64,000 nt of DNA from the NCBI RefSeq assembly GCF_021601625.1, contig NZ_BQHR01000009.1, forward strand, positions 1 through 64,000, written 5' to 3'. The stretch comes from Pseudomonas paraglycinae (GTDB lineage Bacteria > Pseudomonadota > Gammaproteobacteria > Pseudomonadales > Pseudomonadaceae). A model generated the notes under the pieces. It did no database searches. It saw nothing but the letters and a program-made list of their open reading frames with translations, and was not told the DNA's origin. Position numbers and translations under genes: made by a program. This document shows, piece by piece, positions 9,216 through 15,722 of the stretch (positions are counted from its first letter, which is position 1; each line of letters begins with the position of its first letter).

Positions 9216-10283
9216 TCAGAGGCTGGATTTGGCAATGACCTGCAGGCTCATCTGCTCCAGCAGTTTGTTCATGTGAATGAACTGCGCGAAGCGTTTGTCC
9301 TGGGTCTGGCCATGGAAGAAGCGGTAGTAGATCTGCTGCACGATGCCGGCCAGGCGGAACAGGCCGTAGGTGTAGTAGAAGTCGAAATTGTCGATCTGGA
9401 TGCCCGAACGCTCGGCGTAGTAATCGACGAATTCGCGGCGGGTCAGCATGCCCGGCGCGTGGCTTGGCTGGCGGCGCATCAGTTGCACCGGTGCCGGGTC
9501 GTCGGCCTGGATCCAGTAGGCGAGGGTGTTGCCCAGGTCCATCAGCGGATCGCCGAGGGTGGTCAGTTCCCAGTCGAGCACGCCGATGATCTGCATCGGG
9601 TTTTTCGGGTCGAGGATGACGTTGTCGAAGCGGTAGTCGTTGTGCACGATGCTGGAGGTCGGGTGATCGGCCGGCATCTTGTCGTTGAGCCAGGCTTTGA
9701 CCTGTTCCCAGTGCGGTGCGTCCGGGGTCAGGGCTTTTTCGTAACGCTCGCTCCAGCCTTTGATCTGGCGGGCGACGTAGCCTTCCGGTTTGCCCAGATC
9801 GCCGAGGCCGCAGGCGTTGTAATCGACGCGGTGCAGTTCGACGAAACGGTCGATGAAGCTCTTGCACAGGGCTTCGGTTTTGGCCGGGTCGAGGCCCAGT
9901 TCCGGCGGCAGGTCCGAGCGCAGGATGATGCCCTTGACCCGTTCCATCACGTAGAACTCGGCGCCGATCACCGAATCGTCGGTGCAGTGCACGTAGGCTT
10001 TCGGGCAATACGGGAAGCCATCGCGCAACTGGTTGAGGATGCGGAATTCGCGGCCCATGTCGTGGGCGGACTTGGCTTTGTGGCCGAACGGCGGACGGCG
10101 CAGGACGAATTCCTGGTCCGGGTATTCCAGCAGGTAGGTCAGGTTCGACGCGCCGCCGGGAAACTGGCTGATCTGCGGCGTGCCGGTCAGGCCCGGAATG
10201 TGCGCCTTGAGGTACGGATCGATCAGGCTGGCATCGAGTTCTTCGCCAGAGCGGATACGGGTGGACTGGTCAGTAAGCGCCAT
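9216..10283 (-). CDS. Phosphotransferase family protein (APH/ACAD10-like)
   Basis: A 355-residue aminoglycoside-phosphotransferase-fold protein of the group related to the N-terminal half of mammalian ACAD10/11. A nucleotide-binding N-lobe (FVLRRPPFGHKAKSAHDMGR) is followed by the catalytic loop HNDYRFDNVILD (about 200-211) and the metal-binding GVLDWELTTLGDPLMDLG. These kinases phosphorylate small hydroxylated substrates such as 4-hydroxyacyl-CoAs rather than antibiotics. It is the first gene of a two-gene unit with the SDR. The 190 bases upstream, shared with the divergent DUF4280 gene, presumably hold both promoters. Confidence 0.88.
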   Translation of the reverse strand: MALTDQSTRIRSGEELDASLIDPYLKAHIPGLTGTPQISQFPGGASNLTYLLEYPDQEFVLRRPPFGHKAKSAHDMGREFRILNQLRDGFPYCPKAYVHCTDDSVIGAEFYVMERVKGIILRSDLPPELGLDPAKTEALCKSFIDRFVELHRVDYNACGLGDLGKPEGYVARQIKGWSERYEKALTPDAPHWEQVKAWLNDKMPADHPTSSIVHNDYRFDNVILDPKNPMQIIGVLDWELTTLGDPLMDLGNTLAYWIQADDPAPVQLMRRQPSHAPGMLTRREFVDYYAERSGIQIDNFDFYYTYGLFRLAGIVQQIYYRFFHGQTQDKRFAQFIHMNKLLEQMSLQVIAKSSL

Positions 10284-10473
10284 GCTTATCCCTTCTGCTT
10301 ATTTTGGAGGCCAGACATCATTGGCTAATCTAATGGCGCGCTCGGGTCGTCACAAGCGCGGTTCGGTCTTATAGGTTAGCGTGTTGGACGATAATCACCT
10401 TTGGGAATGTGCGCGCGGGGCCGCTGGCGACTAAGGTTTAGCGCGTATGCCTTGTTCACGAAGGAGCTTTGAA

Positions 10474-10869
10474 ATGGGCTGCCCGCAAGTCTGTGCCAGC
10501 GCCACCCTGCAATGCAGTTTCGGTGCCGCACCGGCAGTGCTCAACGTGCTGCCGGTCAACCGCACGCTGACCGGCGGGATGCCGGCGGCGAACATCATGG
10601 ATCACATTCCGCTGGTCAACGTCACCACGTTCGGCATGTGCATGAGCATGGCCAACCCGATGGTCGCCGCCGCCACGGCTGCAGCATTGGGTGTACTGAC
10701 GCCGATGCCGTGCATTCCGGCGACCGCCACGCCGTGGATCCCCGGCGGTGCGCCGACCTTGCTGCTGGGCGGGATGCCGGCGATCGATGCCAACAGCACG
10801 TTGATGTGCAACTGGGCGGGGGTGATCAAGATCGTGATGCCGGGGCAGATGCAGATGCTGATTCCCTGA
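10474..10869 (+). CDS. PAAR-like DUF4280 protein, putative T6SS spike tip
   Basis: A 131-residue protein of the DUF4280/PAAR-like family: MGCPQVCASATLQCSFG, then repeated MP, Cys and Gly turns typical of the conical PAAR fold (GGMPAANIMDHIPLVN, PCIPATATPWIPGG, GGMPAIDANS). Proteins of this family cap VgrG spikes or accompany T6SS toxins. The start at 10474 has AAGGAG seven bases upstream, which rules out the ATG at 10447. It stands alone on the plus strand, convergent with the MORN gene (one base between stops) at the end of the vgrG unit, so it is likely regulated separately from the core T6SS. Confidence 0.85.
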   Translation: MGCPQVCASATLQCSFGAAPAVLNVLPVNRTLTGGMPAANIMDHIPLVNVTTFGMCMSMANPMVAAATAAALGVLTPMPCIPATATPWIPGGAPTLLLGGMPAIDANSTLMCNWAGVIKIVMPGQMQMLIP

Positions 10870-10870
10870 G

Positions 10871-11413
10871 TCAGGCCTGCGCCGGATCCGTCCATTTGCG
10901 AAACCACCAGCGCACCCGGGAAATCGGTTTGCCATCGGCATCCAGCGGCCGCCCGTCCTCGGCAAACCCTTGCTCCGGTTCCATCAACTGCCCATTCAGA
11001 TAACGCGCATCCACCGCTGGCTTGCCGTTGGGATGAAAGCGCTGATAGCGCCCCTCACGCACGCCATCGCGATAGAACTCGGCCTCCGCCACTTGCCCGT
11101 CCGGAAAGTAATTGAACGCCTCGCCATGCAACAACCCGCGCCGATAGCTGGCCTTGCGCTGCAACCAGCCTTCGGGCGCATAGAAACTGGCGATACCTTG
11201 CAGCTTGTCACGCACAAACGGCATCTGCGCCGAGACCTTGCCATTGGGGTGATAGAGCAGGGACGTGCCCTGCAATTCGCCCTGGCTGTAATTCAGGTCC
11301 GCCTGTTTGCGCCCGTCATCCTTGATGTTCAACGGGCCGTCGAGCTGGCCGTCCTGCAAACGCCCCTTGAGGTGTTTGTCATCCTGCTGCAGATCCAGTG
11401 GTGTGATCGCCAT
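10871..11413 (-). CDS. MORN/YwqK-type repeat protein
   Basis: A 180-residue protein built of about six MORN-like repeats of roughly 22 residues with the pattern Gly-x-x-x-Gly...Tyr/Phe-x-x-(N/D/E)G, for example LLYHPNGKVSAQMPF and FNYFPDGQVAEAEFYRDG. Database entries name such proteins YwqK-family antitoxins, but that function is not proven here. The gene starts 12 bases after vgrG in the same unit and meets the DUF4280 gene end to end, a frequent pairing. It may be a VgrG/PAAR adaptor or an immunity protein; no signal peptide is visible. Confidence 0.78.
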   Translation of the reverse strand: MAITPLDLQQDDKHLKGRLQDGQLDGPLNIKDDGRKQADLNYSQGELQGTSLLYHPNGKVSAQMPFVRDKLQGIASFYAPEGWLQRKASYRRGLLHGEAFNYFPDGQVAEAEFYRDGVREGRYQRFHPNGKPAVDARYLNGQLMEPEQGFAEDGRPLDADGKPISRVRWWFRKWTDPAQA

Positions 11414-11425
11414 GGCTTCCCCTTG

Positions 11426-13435
11426 TCAGTTGACCTGCACCAGCCCGCCCTTGATGGTCAGCATGCCGCCGCCGTCCACGGTCTGTGAGGCCGCGCCCTT
11501 GTTGGTCAGGCTGATGCCGGCGTCGTTGGTCAGCGTGGTTCCGGCCTTGTTGTCCAGTGAAGTACCGGCCTGATTGGTCATGGCCGTGCCGGCCTTCTGG
11601 GTGATCGAAGTGCTGGCCGAAGTCGCCAGATCTGCACCGCTCTTGATCGTGAAACTGCCGCCGCTTTGCAGGGTGAGGGTGCCGCTGACCTTGATCGTCA
11701 GGTTGCCGTCCACCGTCAGGCTGTAATCGCCGGTGACCTTGTCGGTGTAGTTGCCGCCGGTGCTGTGGTTCTGGTCGGCGCCGACTTTCACGGTGCGGCT
11801 GTCCTTCACATCGAGGCTGTCGCTGCCGGTCTGGATCGTGACGCTGCGTTTGCCCTTCTCCAGCGTCACGGTTTCATCGCCGTCCTTGACCGTGCGGGTG
11901 CGGGCGTTCTGCACCGTGAGGGTTTCGTCGTGGCCGACGGTGGCGGTGGTGTCGTTGAGCACGTTGATCTTCAAGTCTTTCTGCGCTTGCAGGAACACCT
12001 CCTCGGCGTCCTTCTTGTCCTCAAAACGCAGTTCGTTGAAACCACCGCCCCCCTTGGACGATTGGGTCTTGATTCCGGATTGGGTCTGGTTGGCGGGCAA
12101 GGCATAGGGCAGGGCGTTGTCACCGTTGTACACGCAACCGGTGACCAGCGGCCGATCCGGATCACCGTCGATGAAGGTTACGATGACTTCCTGACCGATC
12201 CGCGGCACGAACTGCATGCCGAAGCCCTTGCCGCTCCACGGCAGCACCACGCGCACCCAGCAGGAACTGGTTTCGTCATTCTTGCCGTCGCGATCCCACG
12301 GGAACTGCAACTTGATCCGGCCGTATTCGTCGGTCCAGATTTCCTCGCCGGACTTGCCGACTACGATGGCGGTCTGCGGGTGCATGCGCGGTTTGGGCGT
12401 GAGGCGTTGCGGACGAAACGGCGTGGCCTTGGGGATTGCTTCGAAGCGATTGCGATAGCTTTCGTGGCTGGCGTCATGGGTCACCCGAGTGACGACCCAG
12501 TCGATGTTCAGGCTCGCGTTTTCGTGGCCGTCGAGGGTGAACCAGTGGCCTGGAATCAGCCAGCGGCAGTCGCTTTCGCCAACAAAGCGTTTCTCTTCAC
12601 TGCGCAGCCCGTCGACCCGCTGCTTGGTCAACGCATCGCCCCGAGCCTTGGCGTTGTAACCGCCGGGATGCTCGTAGATCGAACGCGGTCCGGCCACGGC
12701 TTCGGCCTGGCCATAGAGTGAAGTGGTCGGCGTGGTGAACTCGTAATCCGTCGCCTTGTACACCCCGGCCACCGCTTGCAGACAAACCTGGCCTGAGCGG
12801 ATGCCGTGCAGCTCGCGCTCACCCAATTGCTGACCCAGATACTTGACCTTCGGCCCGTTGGGGATCTGTACGAAGGCGTCGTTGCTGTCGCCTAGCACCA
12901 GCGTGTGTTTGCCGTCTTGATGGGTAAAAAACCAGAAGATGCCTTCCTCCTCCAGCAGGCGCGAGACGAAGGCGAAATCGGTTTCTCCGTACTGCACGCA
13001 GTATTCACGTGGGGTGTAACTGCCGGTCAGTGAGAGTTTGAAATCGGTGAAACCGTGAGCTTTGAAGATTGTGGTGACGATGTCGGAGGTGGTGAGGTTC
13101 TGGAATACGCGGTTGTTGCTGGCCAGGGTCAACCACCAGAGCCACGGTCTTAAAACCAACTGATAGCGCTCGGCGGTGGCATCGGCAGGCAGTTGGCGAA
13201 TTTCAGCGACCAAGGCATCGAACGGGCGCAATTGAGCGTCGTTGTGCAGGGTGGTGGTGACGTGGGTGGCAACGGCGCTGGTGAGGGTGAGCGAGGTACC
13301 GTCATTCAATCCGTTGAGGGTTTGAACGCCGAGGTTGTTCAGGGTTTCCTCACCGGAGAGCGACTCAGGGTAAAGCGCCGACAGCGAGGTGGCGGTGAGG
13401 GAGAGCGTAGTGTTGCTGTCGGTGGAGCGGGGCAT
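11426..13435 (-). CDS. vgrG: Type VI secretion tip protein VgrG (TssI)
   Basis: A 669-residue VgrG spike protein. The gp27-like base spans about residues 40-380 (REYCVQYGETDFAFVSRLLE is diagnostic). The gp5 OB-fold with EIWTDEYGRIKLQFPWDRDG and SCWVRV follows, then a long beta-helical needle of short TVG/SLT/NKAG repeats to the C-terminus. There is no C-terminal toxin extension, so it should carry separate effectors. ATG at 13435 is chosen because GGAGG lies 8 bases before it, whereas the ATG at 13441 is only two bases from that site. It follows the immunity-like gene by 15 bases and ends 12 bases before the MORN gene. Confidence 0.95.
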   Translation of the reverse strand: MPRSTDSNTTLSLTATSLSALYPESLSGEETLNNLGVQTLNGLNDGTSLTLTSAVATHVTTTLHNDAQLRPFDALVAEIRQLPADATAERYQLVLRPWLWWLTLASNNRVFQNLTTSDIVTTIFKAHGFTDFKLSLTGSYTPREYCVQYGETDFAFVSRLLEEEGIFWFFTHQDGKHTLVLGDSNDAFVQIPNGPKVKYLGQQLGERELHGIRSGQVCLQAVAGVYKATDYEFTTPTTSLYGQAEAVAGPRSIYEHPGGYNAKARGDALTKQRVDGLRSEEKRFVGESDCRWLIPGHWFTLDGHENASLNIDWVVTRVTHDASHESYRNRFEAIPKATPFRPQRLTPKPRMHPQTAIVVGKSGEEIWTDEYGRIKLQFPWDRDGKNDETSSCWVRVVLPWSGKGFGMQFVPRIGQEVIVTFIDGDPDRPLVTGCVYNGDNALPYALPANQTQSGIKTQSSKGGGGFNELRFEDKKDAEEVFLQAQKDLKINVLNDTTATVGHDETLTVQNARTRTVKDGDETVTLEKGKRSVTIQTGSDSLDVKDSRTVKVGADQNHSTGGNYTDKVTGDYSLTVDGNLTIKVSGTLTLQSGGSFTIKSGADLATSASTSITQKAGTAMTNQAGTSLDNKAGTTLTNDAGISLTNKGAASQTVDGGGMLTIKGGLVQVN

Positions 13436-13450
13436 CCGCATTGCCTCCGA

Positions 13451-13825
13451 TCAAGAATTCGCAAAAACAAGTTGTGAGGATGCGATGCCATGTTGAACTT
13501 TGATGACCTGCATTGGCGTCCCGTGGGGGCAGCTCCATCCATTGAGTGAGTCAGATACTTTTTTCAAATATTTTTTCTTGACGCTGACAAACACCATGAC
13601 CCGATCGCGGCTGTCCGTCTGTGCGCGGATCACACTGGAGGTAAATATCCAGGACTGAGTTTTTCGCTGTTCGGGTCTGGAGCCAATGAGTGTTTGATAG
13701 ACGGTTTCACGAATATTGAATCGGCCGATTTCATTGGTATTGCAGGCAGCGATCAGTGTGACCGCGCGCTCAGGAGGGCTCAGCCTTATCTCGTGTTCGA
13801 GTGTCGGGAAAATATCGAAGCTCAT
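13451..13825 (-). CDS. Putative immunity protein for the adjacent nuclease
   Basis: A 124-residue protein of no family I recognise. It begins MSFDIFPTLEHEIRLSP and has mixed alpha/beta character, with a basic stretch (VSVKKKYLKKVSD) near the C-terminal third. The ATG at 13825 has GAGGTG just upstream and lies seven bases after the nuclease stop. An upstream extension to 13936 would run through the nuclease gene in another frame and is rejected. Its position between a toxin gene and vgrG, its small size and lack of any signal peptide suit a cytoplasmic immunity protein against a cytoplasm-acting nuclease. That role is inferred from context only. Confidence 0.65.
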   Translation of the reverse strand: MSFDIFPTLEHEIRLSPPERAVTLIAACNTNEIGRFNIRETVYQTLIGSRPEQRKTQSWIFTSSVIRAQTDSRDRVMVFVSVKKKYLKKVSDSLNGWSCPHGTPMQVIKVQHGIASSQLVFANS

Positions 13826-13832
13826 AGTCACC

Positions 13833-14459
13833 TCACGATGCCCAGCAGCCTTGGGCGACATGTTTCGGGCTACCTTCGTGAAACTTGTACACGCCGTTGA
13901 GAATATAGAGCGGTCCAGTGTTCCAGCCTTCACCATGCTCCGTCAAAACCCGATATATCAATGGGTAATTCAACTTTCCAGGTGCTTCTGCGTAGAAAAA
14001 GTCGATTCGTAAAGATTCCGGGCAGGGAAGCGGGCAGTAAGGATTGTTGGCAGCCCCGGATGTCGAACCACCGGGTGCAACTTGCGCAACCAAGTAGCGC
14101 GAGGTGTCGTACTGTGCGGTGACTTGATACACAAACTCGATCCCGGGATTCTTCTTCACGTACTCGTAAACCATGGCTTCGTACTCATACATGATTGGAT
14201 GGTTGCTACCTTCGGTCAGTGTTACCAGATTCCGAAGATCGGTTCCGCTGCCGCCCAGCTTGTTTCCAATCAGATGCCCTCGTTGATGATGTTCCGGGCA
14301 AGTACCGGACACGAATCCCGGTGGTCGCAAGGACTGATCCGGACCCGAGCCGCCGGTCATGTTGGTCGATGTCAAAGTTGCCTTTGCATAAAGAGGCACC
14401 GTGACGTTGCTACCGTTTACGTTGACAGTGGTGGATTTGTATTCCGGATTCAATGGCAT
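13833..14459 (-). CDS. Putative T6SS effector, DNA/RNA non-specific endonuclease
   Basis: A 208-residue protein carrying the beta-beta-alpha-metal (Endonuclease_NS_2-like) signature HHQRGHLIGNKLGGSGTDLR, with His62 as the likely general base in the RGH motif. LVTLTEGSNHPIM follows, giving Asn86 as a probable metal ligand. There is no signal peptide. Placed between a deaminase-like gene and vgrG and followed by a probable immunity gene, it is most likely a cargo effector degrading nucleic acid in competitors. The start is uncertain: ATG at 14459 is used with only a weak ribosome site. The open frame continues to a TTG at 14633, but that segment is repeat sequence. Confidence 0.78.
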   Translation of the reverse strand: MPLNPEYKSTTVNVNGSNVTVPLYAKATLTSTNMTGGSGPDQSLRPPGFVSGTCPEHHQRGHLIGNKLGGSGTDLRNLVTLTEGSNHPIMYEYEAMVYEYVKKNPGIEFVYQVTAQYDTSRYLVAQVAPGGSTSGAANNPYCPLPCPESLRIDFFYAEAPGKLNYPLIYRVLTEHGEGWNTGPLYILNGVYKFHEGSPKHVAQGCWAS

Positions 14460-14523
14460 TGGCGTTAGTCCCGTTAAAGGCCTGCAATCTTGAAAATTTA
14501 CCAATAGGCTTGCTGCTCTCCTG

Positions 14524-14568
14524 AAGGGGACGGATTTATTTTTTTCGCATAAATAAATCTGTCCCCTT
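14524..14568. repeat. AT-rich palindrome (AAGGGGACGGATTTATTT family)
   Basis: Arms of 18 bases (AAGGGGACGGATTTATTT and its complement) match at 17 positions around a loop of about nine bases. Just beyond is a direct repeat of CCCCTAAAT/CCCCTTAAAT. It occupies most of the 170-base gap between the deaminase-like gene and the nuclease gene. Such GGGGACAGATTTATTT palindromes are dispersed extragenic elements in many Gammaproteobacteria. Here it could act as a stem-loop reducing readthrough into the nuclease-immunity pair, or be a scar of an insertion. Confidence 0.7.
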
Positions 14569-14629
14569 AAATCCCCTAAATCCCCTGAACGTAGACGTTG
14601 GCGACTCTGTTGTGATGGGCTGACCAGCC

Positions 14630-15676
14630 TCAAGTGAATTCCATGAGTTCTTCTTCTGCGCTTGTCGTGACCTTGCCGGCGCCTTCATACACCGTTTTGA
14701 AAACAGTGAAGTCAGTCGAGGAAAAAACGTGGGGGGAGAACTTTGGCGCCGCCCAATTGGTAGGTGATTGTCGTTGTGGTCGCAAATTACCGAATTCAGC
14801 TTCGTTTGGAAAAGAAGGATCAATCTGGTTCGCCGACAGCGTTTTAACCTTGCTGAACCAGGCACTGCACTTTGCGCATGCGGCTTTTTTACCGCCCAGA
14901 TTTCCCTTGATAACGGGTTTGAAGCCACTGCCGATAATCAAAGCTCGCATCAGCGAAATTTCCGCATGGTAGCCATCATTCTCTACATATTGCAGGGCAT
15001 GCGGTGTTGGAGGAGTGTTGGTTATTTTTGTTATCGGGCTCAGCACCACCGTACGTGGCAATGGTTTCTGCTCTTTGAATGCCTTGACCAAATTCAAGAG
15101 GTTATTGAGTTGTTTGGTGTTGAGGCGGGGGTTGTAGGTCAATTCAAGAATTTTTTCGGCGACCCTTGCCTTTTCCTTCGCGGTCTTGCTGGGCATGTTG
15201 GTAACGTAAAGTTTGGTGTCAGGAATGATCGGCGCGCGATCGAGAAACTTCCATCTGACCAGTTTGGAGTTTTCGTCTGTCGCCCAATTGCCATTTTTAT
15301 TACCAACCTGATTGCTCTTCAGCCAGCTTTCCTGCAACTCGTATTCCGGGATGTTCTGATTGATCACTCGGTCCGTTTCCGAGAACAACACATGGAGAAT
15401 TCTGGCCGCTTCCATGAGTGCATTACTACCACCGGGGTGTATGGCGGTTAGAAGCACCTCACAGGCGGCAATCAATGACTCGCCATTTTTGTTCGCTGCA
15501 ACATAAATGGTACTTTCACCAGGGTGAGTGTAGGCCTGTACCTCTTCCGGGCTCTTGGTGGTGACATGCTGCCCGATGACACCCAGCACAACACTGAGGA
15601 TGCAGAGATGGTTGGGATTGTGCGGTGACAAAACGTTGATAACAGGTCTCTGTTGAGGCGCGCTGGGTAACGGCAT
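14630..15676 (-). CDS. Putative T6SS effector with deaminase-like C-terminal domain
   Basis: A 348-residue protein with no family assignment I can make over its first 220 residues. The C-terminal part has YHAEISLMRAL with His237-Ala-Glu239, then AACAKCSAW with Cys267 and Cys270. This H-A-E...C-x-x-C spacing (28 residues) is the zinc-binding signature of the cytidine-deaminase fold used by many polymorphic and T6SS toxins. The N-terminal half may be a structural or delivery domain; no PAAR, Rhs or signal peptide is seen. ATG at 15676 has AGGAG eight bases upstream. It follows clpV by 46 bases. No small gene between it and the nuclease could be its immunity partner. Function is inference from motif and context. 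Confidence 0.68.
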   Translation of the reverse strand: MPLPSAPQQRPVINVLSPHNPNHLCILSVVLGVIGQHVTTKSPEEVQAYTHPGESTIYVAANKNGESLIAACEVLLTAIHPGGSNALMEAARILHVLFSETDRVINQNIPEYELQESWLKSNQVGNKNGNWATDENSKLVRWKFLDRAPIIPDTKLYVTNMPSKTAKEKARVAEKILELTYNPRLNTKQLNNLLNLVKAFKEQKPLPRTVVLSPITKITNTPPTPHALQYVENDGYHAEISLMRALIIGSGFKPVIKGNLGGKKAACAKCSAWFSKVKTLSANQIDPSFPNEAEFGNLRPQRQSPTNWAAPKFSPHVFSSTDFTVFKTVYEGAGKVTTSAEEELMEFT

Positions 15677-15722
15677 TCCATTAACTCCTGTATTTTTTTA
15701 GCTTTCAATGACAGTACGTCAT

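Noticed and set aside
10602-10907. Minus-strand frame opposite the DUF4280 gene as a possible immunity gene
   Set aside because: No ribosome site and a mirror of DUF4280 codons; the plus-strand gene is well supported.
11666-12721. Long plus-strand open frame of 351 codons opposite vgrG
   Set aside because: It lies antisense to well-supported VgrG coding sequence, has no recognisable domain and no ribosome site; it is a high-GC shadow frame.
11426-13435. VgrG with a C-terminal toxin domain
   Set aside because: The C-terminus is only short beta-helix repeats ending GGGMLTIKGGLVQVN; no extra domain.
13826-13936. N-terminal extension of the putative immunity protein
   Set aside because: It would be read inside the nuclease gene in another frame; the ATG at 13825 has a good ribosome site.
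14460-14633. N-terminal extension of the nuclease effector to a TTG overlapping the deaminase stop
   Set aside because: The added 58 codons translate the palindromic repeat and adjacent non-coding bases; composition is unlike the rest of the protein. An effector fusion was considered and dropped.
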